DNA of 21,834 bases, taken from contig CALBPX010000023.1 of assembly GCA_937899055.1 (NCBI GenBank), forward strand, positions 1 to 21,834. The letters are read 5' to 3'. Below the pieces are notes generated by a model that saw only the letters and a program-made list of their open reading frames with translations, was not told the DNA's origin and searched no databases. The position numbers and the translations under genes are program-made. This stretch comes from an uncultured Bacteroidales bacterium. Lineage in GTDB: Bacteria; Bacteroidota; Bacteroidia; Bacteroidales; UBA932. The stretch's first letter is position 1; the number at the start of each line of letters is the position of its first letter. Below are positions 7,071-14,487 of the stretch, piece by piece.

Positions 7071-8519
7071 TTACCGGTCTTCTGTGAGATCGGCCCTGGT
7101 GGCACGGCTGCCGGTTATGACCGGTATCTGATCATCTGACTCTTTGTCAAGTTGGTTGCTCCAGAGATATTTACGGGTTTCTTTCACTATCACTCCGCTC
7201 AGCAGGAGCAACGATATGATGTTAGGAATTGTCATAAGGCCGTTGAGGATATCGGCAAAGTTCCATACCACCTCAAGGTTCATTACGGCGCCAATGTAAA
7301 TGAGCACAATCCATACTATCCTGTAAACGAAAACCGTACGGCGGCCGGCAAGATATTCTACGCTGCGCTCTGCGTAATAACTCCAACCGAGGATGGTGGA
7401 AAAGGCAAATGTTGCAAGACTGACGGTAAGCACAATGGAACCTACATAAGGAATCTGTCCAAAGGCCAGCTGGGTGAGTTTTGCTCCGTCTTTATAGTCG
7501 ATACCCGGATTGGCATAAATGCTTGAAACCAGTACCAGACCTGTAAGGGCGCAGACTATGACCGTGTCCCAGAATGTTCCAGTGGATGACACAAGGGCCT
7601 GTCTTACAGGGTTTTTAGTCTGAGCCGCAGCCGCTGCTATAGGAGCGGAACCCATACCTGATTCATTGGAGAAAAGCCCCCTTGCTATACCGTAGCGGCA
7701 AGCCATCATTACGGTAAATCCGGCAAGTCCTCCAACCCCGGCCTTTGCAGAAAATGCCGAATTGAATATGAGAGAAACCGTATTGCCGAGTACGCTCCAG
7801 TTCATGCCCAGTATAACAAGACAGCCTATGATGTAAAATATTGCCATAAACGGCACCAGAAGGCCGCATACCCGGGCAATGCCCTTGATTCCGAAGAACG
7901 TTACAAGCATCACCAGAAAAGCTACGGCAAGGCCGGTCCACTGCTTGGGAATTCCGTGGAACCCCTCGCCGAACAGGCCCTGCTGGTCCAGCAGGGTGGA
8001 AATTGCGTTCGACTGCACCAAGTCTCCTATTCCAAAGGCCGCCAAGGCTGCCAGAACGCAGAACAGAACTGCCAGAAACTTGCTTCCTACTCCCCTTTCC
8101 AGAGCGTACATGGGGCCGCCCAGCATAGTACCTTTGGCAGTCTTTACCCTGTATTTTATGGCAAGAAGCCCCTCGCTGTATTTTGTAGCTATACCCAAAA
8201 GTCCTGTAATCCAGCACCACAGCACAGCACCCGGGCCTCCGAGCGAAACCGCCGTAGCCACACCTATTATGTTGCCGGTTCCGATGGTTGCAGCAAGGGA
8301 GGTTGTAAGCGCCCCAAACTGGCTGACATCACCGGCTGCATTCTTGTCTCTTTTGAAAGATATGCCTATTGCCTTGAATATGTATCGCTGAGGAAACCTC
8401 AGACGCACGGTAAGAAACAGATGAGTTCCCACCAAAAGTATTATAAGAGGCCAACCCCAGAGAAAATCGCTGAAAGATTTTATGTAAGAGGCCAACTCGG
8501 TAACAAAACTGCCTTCCAT
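7071..8519 (-). CDS. AGCS-family sodium:alanine/glycine symporter
   Basis: This is an inner membrane transporter taking up small neutral amino acids with sodium. The 482-residue protein has about ten to twelve hydrophobic segments and the family signatures: GTGNIIGVATAVSLGGPG near residue 80, GGPMYALERG near residue 135, and FSNESGMGSAPIAAAAAQTKNP near residue 285. Length is typical. The start ATG at 8519 gives a normal N-terminus, and a -7 box lies 28 nt upstream at 8548-8555. It diverges from the S41 protease gene. Alanine or glycine as substrate is a family expectation; glutamine is also possible. Confidence 0.95.
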   Translation of the reverse strand: MEGSFVTELASYIKSFSDFLWGWPLIILLVGTHLFLTVRLRFPQRYIFKAIGISFKRDKNAAGDVSQFGALTTSLAATIGTGNIIGVATAVSLGGPGAVLWCWITGLLGIATKYSEGLLAIKYRVKTAKGTMLGGPMYALERGVGSKFLAVLFCVLAALAAFGIGDLVQSNAISTLLDQQGLFGEGFHGIPKQWTGLAVAFLVMLVTFFGIKGIARVCGLLVPFMAIFYIIGCLVILGMNWSVLGNTVSLIFNSAFSAKAGVGGLAGFTVMMACRYGIARGLFSNESGMGSAPIAAAAAQTKNPVRQALVSSTGTFWDTVIVCALTGLVLVSSIYANPGIDYKDGAKLTQLAFGQIPYVGSIVLTVSLATFAFSTILGWSYYAERSVEYLAGRRTVFVYRIVWIVLIYIGAVMNLEVVWNFADILNGLMTIPNIISLLLLSGVIVKETRKYLWSNQLDKESDDQIPVITGSRATRADLTEDR

Positions 8520-8547
8520 AATAGCTGTAGTTAAACAGGTGAATAAG

Positions 8548-8555
8548 CAAATTTA
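8548..8555 (-). promoter_or_regulatory. Putative symporter promoter, -7 box
   Basis: The minus strand reads TAAATTTG (TAnnTTTG), about 28 nt upstream of the symporter ATG. Confidence 0.5.
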
Positions 8556-8575
8556 CGAAAAATGCACGGAATTTG

Positions 8576-8583
8576 TATTTTTG
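8576..8583 (+). promoter_or_regulatory. Putative S41 protease promoter, -7 box
   Basis: TATTTTTG (TAnnTTTG) lies 26 nt upstream of the protease ATG, facing away from the symporter promoter 20 bp to its left. Confidence 0.5.
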
Positions 8584-8609
8584 TAGTCAGTTAATCAAAA
8601 CAGACCATT

Positions 8610-9995
8610 ATGATAAAGAGATTTTCAGGCAGGGTAGCTGTTGCCCTGAGTGTTATGACAATTGTTCTATACTCGATGTGCACTTCTTGCATTCTTGCCT
8701 TCTGGGACAACGACAGCGACAAAAAAGAAGATTCTGACTCCACGGTTGTCAAGACATTTGTGGACCAGATGATGAAGCAGTACTACTACTGGGCTTCGGA
8801 AATGACTTCCTCCAACACCAAAAAAGGAAAAAGCGTAGAAAAATACTTTACGGACTACCTGGTAAGCAAAGACCGCTGGAGCTGGATGATGAACGGCCAA
8901 ACCTACAACTCTATGGAGACCGGAGTTTCCACTTCTTACGGATTCCATCTGGGGCAGCCCATTGAGTATTTCAACGACTACGGCATCTTCATCAGTTATG
9001 TAGATAAGAACTCCCCGCTTGCAAAAGCCGGAATTACAAGAGGTTGGCAGCTTACTCACATAGGAGGCACAGATGCGGCAACCCTTGTGAAGAACAACAC
9101 TTTCTATACCGAGCTGGGCAAGGCGTCCAACAATTTCACGTTCAAAACTCCCGAAGGAGAAAGTGTGAGCCTGGACCTGACGCAGGCCTCTTTCCAAAGC
9201 AATTCGGTAAGCCTGTCAAAGACTTTCACTTCGGCAGACCTACCGGCTCTCAAGTCTTCCGACAAAGTGGGTTACATCCTCTACACTACCTTCAATTCCA
9301 ACATGAAGAATGAGATTACATCCACACTCCAGCAGATGAAAACAGCCGGAATTACGGACCTCATCCTGGACCTCAGATACAACGGTGGCGGAGACCTGAG
9401 CGTATGCACGGAACTGGCCGGCCTGCTTTCACCGGCAACTGCCGCCGGAAAGGTATTCATTACCCTGACCCACAATACCGCAAACCAGAAAAACGACTCC
9501 GACTACAAAATTAAGCGGTCCAGCGGTTCGCTTAATCTGGACAGGCTGTTCGTAATAACCGGCAAGGGTACCGCATCGGCTTCAGAATCAATAATCAACG
9601 GCCTGAGCCCTTATATGGAAATCAATACCGTAGGCGGAGTAACTTACGGAAAGCCCAACGGAATGTATGTTTTCCTCTACCCCCAGAATGTATCCGAAAG
9701 CAAGGCCGAATATGCCTTCCTGCCCATCTGCTTCTACTGCATGAACTCTCAGGGCAAGGCCGACTACGACCAGGGCATTACTCCGGCTCAGAAGAGATAT
9801 GATGATCTTTATCACGATTTTTCTGCAGACGAAGACCTCATCAACGCCTGCCTTACGTATATAGGAACCGGAACCTACCCCGCACTTCCTGTGGTAAAGA
9901 GCACCAAAGCCATGCCTTGGAAGCCGCTGTCGGAAATAAGTTTTGAGGATGGTTTCAAGGGCGCCTATATCAAGAGAATGTCCGTTTTGGAATAA
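8610..9995 (+). CDS. S41 (C-terminal processing) peptidase with PDZ domain, lipoprotein
   Basis: Tsp/CtpA-like serine peptidases act in the periplasm or at the membrane on protein C-termini. The 461-residue protein has an N-terminal signal with a likely lipid-attached Cys27 (CTSC), then a helical segment, a PDZ-like domain at about residues 105-190 (YGIFISYVDKNSPLAKAG, the usual ligand-groove region), and an S41 core with LILDLRYNGGGD near residue 250. The catalytic Ser lies in TASASE (321-326), with Lys348 in TYGKP. This arrangement is common in Bacteroidetes lipoprotein S41 peptidases of about 450-500 residues. The gene is monocistronic. Its target is unknown. Confidence 0.93.
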   Translation: MIKRFSGRVAVALSVMTIVLYSMCTSCILAFWDNDSDKKEDSDSTVVKTFVDQMMKQYYYWASEMTSSNTKKGKSVEKYFTDYLVSKDRWSWMMNGQTYNSMETGVSTSYGFHLGQPIEYFNDYGIFISYVDKNSPLAKAGITRGWQLTHIGGTDAATLVKNNTFYTELGKASNNFTFKTPEGESVSLDLTQASFQSNSVSLSKTFTSADLPALKSSDKVGYILYTTFNSNMKNEITSTLQQMKTAGITDLILDLRYNGGGDLSVCTELAGLLSPATAAGKVFITLTHNTANQKNDSDYKIKRSSGSLNLDRLFVITGKGTASASESIINGLSPYMEINTVGGVTYGKPNGMYVFLYPQNVSESKAEYAFLPICFYCMNSQGKADYDQGITPAQKRYDDLYHDFSADEDLINACLTYIGTGTYPALPVVKSTKAMPWKPLSEISFEDGFKGAYIKRMSVLE

Positions 9996-10041
9996 AAAAA
10001 CAACGGAAATTACGGTATTGGCTAAAAGAAATTGAGTTTTA

Positions 10042-10073
10042 TTTTGACATTACAGAATTTTTCTGTACTTTTA
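10042..10073 (+). promoter_or_regulatory. Promoter of the histone-like gene, with a palindrome in the spacer
   Basis: TTTTG (10042-10046), a 19-nt spacer, then TACTTTTA (10066-10073) form the best -33/-7 pair in the window, despite one mismatch at the end of TAnnTTTG. The spacer contains a perfect palindrome, ACAGAA-TTT-TTCTGT (10052-10066), which could be an operator. The leader is about 42 nt. Confidence 0.6.
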
Positions 10074-10121
10074 TGTTGTGAAAACTAATACACACAATAA
10101 TTAATTTTTAAGATTGCAATT

Positions 10122-10298
10122 ATGGAAAAATTATTTGCTAACATTCAGGCTCAGTTTGAGGCTTTTGCAAAGGACGCTGAGGCTCAGATCGTAAAAGGTA
10201 ACAAGGCTGCCGGAACACGCGCAAGAAAGGCTGCCCTGGAAATCACAAAACTCATGAAGGACTTCAGAAAGGCTTCTGTAGAAGCAGCTAAGAAATAA
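10122..10298 (+). CDS. Histone H1-like DNA-binding protein (Hc1 type)
   Basis: This 58-residue, Lys/Ala-rich protein (MEKLFANIQAQFEAFAKDAE at the start; KAAGTRARKAALEITKLMKD in the middle) matches the short Hc1-like histone H1 homologues found in Bacteroidetes, which are thought to bind and compact DNA. The sequence is predicted to be almost wholly helical, with basic residues clustered in the second half. It has a good promoter at 10042-10073 and a strong terminator at 10321-10354, so it is a single-gene unit and probably highly expressed. Confidence 0.9.
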   Translation: MEKLFANIQAQFEAFAKDAEAQIVKGNKAAGTRARKAALEITKLMKDFRKASVEAAKK

Positions 10299-10320
10299 AT
10301 GGCTGACCTGCAAAGAGCAT

Positions 10321-10354
10321 AAGGATGGGCTTAGTTTTGAGCCCATCCTTTTTT
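10321..10354 (+). terminator. Intrinsic terminator of the histone-like gene
   Basis: AAGGATGGGC (10321-10330) pairs perfectly with GCCCATCCTT (10341-10350) across a 10-nt loop, followed by a run of T residues. It lies 22 nt after the stop codon. Confidence 0.93.
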
Positions 10355-10390
10355 GTTGCCCGCCGCATCAACAGCCGTATAAATATTTTG

Positions 10391-10398
10391 TATATTTG
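10391..10398 (+). promoter_or_regulatory. Putative promoter of the lipid A operon, almost leaderless
   Basis: TATATTTG (TAnnTTTG) ends 6 nt before the ATG at 10405. By the usual spacing, transcription would start about 1-3 nt before the start codon. It is the only promoter-like sequence seen ahead of the five-gene unit, and the terminator at 10321-10354 insulates it from upstream transcription. Confidence 0.55.
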
Positions 10399-10404
10399 CG
10401 TCTT

Positions 10405-11142
10405 ATGAACAAGACGGCAAATTACAGGCTTACAATAATATCTCCTGTCTTTAACGAAGAAGGGAACATAGAAAGGCTGGCCCAGACTCTGGACAAGTAC
10501 ATCAATTCGTCTGAAGACAAGAAGATGTGCGTGCTTTTTGTCAACGACGGAAGCGCAGACCGGTCTTTGGAAATGATTAAGGACGAATGTTCCGCCAGGA
10601 AGAATTTCTACTACATTTCTCTGGAAAAGAGAACGGGCCTGAGCGGCGCAATCAAGGCCGGATTCGACAACACATTTTCTCCGCTTGTAGGTTACATAGA
10701 CGCTGATCTTCAGACCACTCCTGAGGACTTTGACCTTCTGCTTCCGTACGCAGATGAATATCCGCTGGTAATGGGCATAAGGGCCAACCGCAAAGACTCA
10801 GCCTGGAAAAACTTCCAGAGCCGGTTTGCCAACGGGTTCCGCAAGATGTTCACTCACGACGGAGCTACGGATACCGGCTGCCCTCTGAAGATTCTGCATA
10901 CAGACTATGCCAAGAGGGTTCCCATGTTCACCGGAATGCACAGGTTCTTTCCTGCACTTATCCAGCTGCAGGACGGAGGCCGCATGATGCAGGTTCCGGT
11001 AAGGCATTTCCCCAGAACGGCCGGAGTTTCCAAGTATAATGTCTGGAACAGGCTCATAGGCCCCATGAAAGACTGCTTTGCCTACCGGTGGATGAAGAAG
11101 AGATACATCAATTACTCGTTCAAAGACAACAATTTGCAGTAG
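10405..11142 (+). CDS. GT2 glycosyltransferase, DPM/ArnC-like, probable polyprenyl-phosphate sugar synthase
   Basis: Enzymes of this type move a sugar from a nucleotide donor onto a polyprenyl phosphate at the inner face of the membrane. The 245-residue protein has the GT-A features in order: ISPVFNEEGNI (about residues 11-21), VNDGSADRS (about 47-55), the DXD-like YIDADLQTTPEDF (about 96-108), and the DPM-type C-terminal block DTGCPLKI, MHRFFPALI and HFPRTAGVSKYNVWNR. It lacks the C-terminal transmembrane pair of full-length ArnC. I chose the ATG at 10405; a TTG at 10396 lies inside the -7 box. It leads an operon with a LAB_N protein and an ArnT-like transferase. The sugar carried is not determined by sequence. 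Confidence 0.88.
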   Translation: MNKTANYRLTIISPVFNEEGNIERLAQTLDKYINSSEDKKMCVLFVNDGSADRSLEMIKDECSARKNFYYISLEKRTGLSGAIKAGFDNTFSPLVGYIDADLQTTPEDFDLLLPYADEYPLVMGIRANRKDSAWKNFQSRFANGFRKMFTHDGATDTGCPLKILHTDYAKRVPMFTGMHRFFPALIQLQDGGRMMQVPVRHFPRTAGVSKYNVWNRLIGPMKDCFAYRWMKKRYINYSFKDNNLQ

Positions 11143-11163
11143 CTGAACCCATCGCTGAGAATT

Positions 11164-11841
11164 ATGGAAAAGACACTGAGCCAATGGTTGATATTCGGGA
11201 TAGGCTTTCTGGCCCAGGGCTTGTTTTCCGCCAGAATTCTGGTTCAGTGGATAATGAGCGAACGGAAGAAAAAGGTTGTTTCGCCCACCATTTTCTGGAT
11301 TCTCAGCCTGCTGGCTTCCTATATGCTGTTCATATATGGCTGGCTCCGCAACGACTTTGCCATAATGTTCGGCCAGGTGATTTCCTACTACATCTACATG
11401 TGGAACCTGAAAATCAAGGGAGTATGGAGTATGTCCAAAGACGGGCGGCTGGAAGGCAGCAAGGGCAACATCTGGTGGAAGGCACCGCTTCTTACACTCC
11501 TGCTCATTACCCCTCTTGTTGGAATAGGATATATTCTTACGGATCTTGACGGCTTCAGGCAGCAGGTATTCCAAAACAGCAACATTCCTCTCTGGCTTGT
11601 AATCTATGGCTCTTTGGGTCAGGTCATTTTTACTCTGCGATTCATTTACCAGTTCTTTTATTCCAAGAAGCGGAACGACAGCTACCTGCCCGCCGGATTC
11701 TGGATTATCAGCCTGATAGGCAGCGCAGTAATAGTATCATACGCCATAATCAGGCTGGACCCCGTACTGGGTCTGGGCCAGGCTACCGGATTCATATCCT
11801 ACACCCGAAACCTGATGATCCTGCACAAACAGCAGATCTAA
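11164..11841 (+). CDS. Membrane protein with two LAB_N (lipid A biosynthesis N-terminal) domains
   Basis: LAB_N (PF07578) is a short three-helix membrane domain sometimes fused to LpxB and often encoded beside lipid A sugar-modification genes; its biochemical role is unsettled. The 225-residue protein contains two copies, at about residues 8-82 (FSARILVQWIMSERKKKVVSP, then SYYIYMWNLK) and about 145-222 (FTLRFIYQFFYSKKRNDSYLP, then ISYTRNLMIL), joined by a further helix near 105-125. Each half shows the R-hydrophobic-Q basic loop typical of the domain. It is 21 nt after the GT2 gene and 10 nt before the ArnT-like gene. A role in handling or flipping the polyprenyl-linked sugar is possible, but this is inference. 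Confidence 0.85.
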   Translation: MEKTLSQWLIFGIGFLAQGLFSARILVQWIMSERKKKVVSPTIFWILSLLASYMLFIYGWLRNDFAIMFGQVISYYIYMWNLKIKGVWSMSKDGRLEGSKGNIWWKAPLLTLLLITPLVGIGYILTDLDGFRQQVFQNSNIPLWLVIYGSLGQVIFTLRFIYQFFYSKKRNDSYLPAGFWIISLIGSAVIVSYAIIRLDPVLGLGQATGFISYTRNLMILHKQQI

Positions 11842-11851
11842 ATACGGAAAC

Positions 11852-13492
11852 ATGAAAAGAAGGCTCGTCATATTCCTGTTCATCTTTGTGATGCTGCTTC
11901 CTCTGATGATTATGAGGGAGTTTACTCCGGGCAACGAGCTGCGCTACCTGAACATCGTAGATGATGCACTGCAGAACGGCAACTTCCTGACCTTCTACGA
12001 CCACGGCGCCGCATACGCCGACAAGCCGCCGCTTTACTTCTGGGTTGCAATGCTGCTCAGAAAAATCTTCGGCTGCCATTCAATGTTCCTTCTGAGTTTT
12101 ATCCTGAGCCTGGTTCCGGCCTTTGTAACCAGCTGGATTATGGACCGTTGGACAGCAAACAAATTGAACGGCCAGGAAAGTTCGGCGGCCCTTCTGATGC
12201 TTCACTCAAGCATAATGTTTCTTGCCGCCTCCGTTGTTCTGAGGATGGACATGCTCATGTGTATGTTCATAGTTGCCGCCCTATATACTTTTGGCAAGAT
12301 GTACTCCAACAAAATAGGAGCAACAGAGGCAAGAAACAAGGACTGGACCCACGAGGCCAGAAGGTTCAGGAAAGACCGCATCCTGCTTCCGGTATTTGTG
12401 TTTATGGCAATATTCTCAAAGGGTGCGGTAGGTTTTCTGGCTCCTGTTTTATGCATAGTTGTATTCTGCCTCAGCGATAAGGAACTCAGGATAGGAAGGT
12501 ATCTGGGATGGAGGTTCTGGCTCATACTGGCTGCCCTGTGCGGCCTCTGGTGGACAGGAGTATATCTGGAGGGCGGAAAGCCATATCTGAACAACCTCCT
12601 CTTCCATCAGACTATTGACCGCGGAGTAAATTCGTTCCACCACAAGGCTCCTTTCTGGTATTATCTCATAGGCTTCTGGTGGATAGCCGCCGTCTGGAGC
12701 GTACTCTGCTTTGTGCTCATAATCAAGGGCTGGAGAAAGAGGCTCTTGGGCGGCATCAGAATCCGGCTGATGGTGGTTTCTGCACTCACGGTTCTTGTAA
12801 TGCTTTCTCTTGTAAGCTCCAAAATAGCCATATATCTGCTTCCGGCCATTCCGTTTTTCATCTATGCCGGAGCTCTTATGCTGCCCTGTTTCAAGGACGA
12901 CAGGCTGGTCAAAGGCATAATTGCATTTTTTGCCTTTCTGTTCATTCTGACGGGCGTTGCCTCCGTATTCTGGAGGTTCTTCATACCTGAAAATATCGCT
13001 GAGAACCTTCCTTCGCTCTGGGCTCCTTACTGGGTGATACTGCTGCCGATGGTCCTTGGCGGTCTGGTGGCGTTAAAATATCTGAAGGACAAGCGGACGG
13101 CCTCTGCAATTTCCGCCGTTTCGGCCTCCATTTTTGCGGTGATATTTCTGGGCAGTCTTTCCATGCCCCGCATAAACCGGCTTTTGGGCGTAAAGGAAGG
13201 CTGCATTCAGGCCATGGAAATTGCCAATCGCAACTCCAGCCAGCTTCTTTACTACGATCTGAGTACCGGTCCGAACCTGGACTATTACTTCAGGAAAGAG
13301 GGAATGTCCATAAGTGAACTCAGCAGCCGGCAGCTTTCAGAAAATTTTGACGGAGTGCTGTTCTTCCGCCAGAGAAAAATCCGCAGGGATTCTCTTCTCA
13401 GAGAGGCTCTCGACGGCAAAGATTATGTCAGACTGGGAGACAATATCTGCTACGCAGACTTTACCACAGAAAAAGAAAACACACAAGAATAA
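11852..13492 (+). CDS. ArnT-like GT39/GT83 membrane glycosyltransferase
   Basis: ArnT-type enzymes use a polyprenyl-phosphate sugar in the periplasm to decorate lipid A or other envelope targets. The 546-residue protein has a first membrane helix (about residues 5-21), then the periplasmic loop signature NELRYLNIVDDALQNGNF and YADKPPLYFW (about 28-64), more than ten further helices up to about residue 435, and a soluble C-terminal domain. Length and topology fit the family (about 550). The conserved Asp-Glu of the first loop is Asn28-Glu29 here. It is the third gene of the operon. Lipid A as acceptor is inferred from the neighbouring LAB_N gene. Confidence 0.87.
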   Translation: MKRRLVIFLFIFVMLLPLMIMREFTPGNELRYLNIVDDALQNGNFLTFYDHGAAYADKPPLYFWVAMLLRKIFGCHSMFLLSFILSLVPAFVTSWIMDRWTANKLNGQESSAALLMLHSSIMFLAASVVLRMDMLMCMFIVAALYTFGKMYSNKIGATEARNKDWTHEARRFRKDRILLPVFVFMAIFSKGAVGFLAPVLCIVVFCLSDKELRIGRYLGWRFWLILAALCGLWWTGVYLEGGKPYLNNLLFHQTIDRGVNSFHHKAPFWYYLIGFWWIAAVWSVLCFVLIIKGWRKRLLGGIRIRLMVVSALTVLVMLSLVSSKIAIYLLPAIPFFIYAGALMLPCFKDDRLVKGIIAFFAFLFILTGVASVFWRFFIPENIAENLPSLWAPYWVILLPMVLGGLVALKYLKDKRTASAISAVSASIFAVIFLGSLSMPRINRLLGVKEGCIQAMEIANRNSSQLLYYDLSTGPNLDYYFRKEGMSISELSSRQLSENFDGVLFFRQRKIRRDSLLREALDGKDYVRLGDNICYADFTTEKENTQE

Positions 13493-13509
13493 ATTCAAGA
13501 CCAAATATT

Positions 13510-14487
13510 ATGAGAATACTTCTTACCGGAGTAGCCGGATTCATAGGTTCGCACACAGCGGTTGAACTCCTCAGAAAAGGCCATACGGTTGTGGGCATAG
13601 ACAACATGAACACCTACTATGACCCAAGCCTCAAAAAAGCCCGTCTGGCCTACATCAGAAAATGCGCCAAGGAGTCCAAGGGTTCATTTTCCTTTTCTGT
13701 CAAAGACATAGCCGACCTTGCTTCAATGGACAAAATCTTCAGGGCCGGAAAGTTTGACAAGGTATGCAACCTGGCAGCTCAGGCCGGCGTGAGGTACTCG
13801 TTTGAAAACCCCGCAAGTTACATCCACAGCAACCTCATAGGTTTTTTCAATATATTGGAACTCTGCTGCAAGTATAAGGTAAAGCATCTTGTATATGCAA
13901 GTTCTTCAAGTGTTTACGGCAACAACGCCAAGGTTCCATTTTCTGAGGAAGACCGCACTGACGACCCTCAGAGCCTCTATGCCGCAACAAAGAAGGCCAA
14001 CGAACTGATGGCCCATGTTTATACCCGGCAACGCGGCCTCCCGTGTACCGGCCTGAGGTTCTTTACCGTTTACGGCCCTTGGGGAAGACCTGACATGGCT
14101 CCGTTCAAGTTTATGAAGAAAATCCTCAGCGATGAGTCCATAGATGTATATAACCGCGGAAATCTCAGCCGCGATTTCAGCTTCATCCAGGACATAGTCA
14201 AAGGCATAGTTGCCGTAATAGAAGGCCCCAACAAATCCAAGCATCCGGTCTATAACATCGGAAACAGCCGCCCCGTGCAGCTGATGGATTTTATAGCCAC
14301 CATAGAAAAGAATGCCGGAAAAAAGGCCCGGAAGGTTATGAAGGGTATGCAGAAAGGCGATGTTTACACCACGTTTGCATCCACCGCCCTGCTCGAAGAA
14401 GACTATGGGTTCCGCCCCAACACACCCCTTGAGAAAGGCATCGCTGAGTTTCATAAATGGTACACAGATTTTTACAAGATAAAGTAA
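13510..14487 (+). CDS. UDP-glucuronate 4-epimerase (extended SDR)
   Basis: This enzyme would interconvert UDP-glucuronate and UDP-galacturonate in the cytoplasm. The 325-residue protein has the NAD-binding GVAGFIGSH motif at about residues 7-15, the subfamily marker DNMNTYYDPSLKKARL, a catalytic Tyr157/Lys161 pair (YAATK) with SSSSVYG ahead of it, and the signature RFFTVYGPWGRPDMA. These last motifs are hallmarks of the CapI/LpsL group. It starts 17 nt after the ArnT-like gene, and its TAA is directly followed by the ATG of alanine racemase. The position suggests that it supplies the sugar for the upstream transferases. A different UDP-uronate or hexose substrate cannot be excluded. Confidence 0.87.
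   Translation: MRILLTGVAGFIGSHTAVELLRKGHTVVGIDNMNTYYDPSLKKARLAYIRKCAKESKGSFSFSVKDIADLASMDKIFRAGKFDKVCNLAAQAGVRYSFENPASYIHSNLIGFFNILELCCKYKVKHLVYASSSSVYGNNAKVPFSEEDRTDDPQSLYAATKKANELMAHVYTRQRGLPCTGLRFFTVYGPWGRPDMAPFKFMKKILSDESIDVYNRGNLSRDFSFIQDIVKGIVAVIEGPNKSKHPVYNIGNSRPVQLMDFIATIEKNAGKKARKVMKGMQKGDVYTTFASTALLEEDYGFRPNTPLEKGIAEFHKWYTDFYKIK

Noticed and set aside
10798..11574. 258-codon minus-strand frame across the GT2 and LAB_N genes
   Set aside because: It spans two firmly identified genes and their gap and shows no family features.
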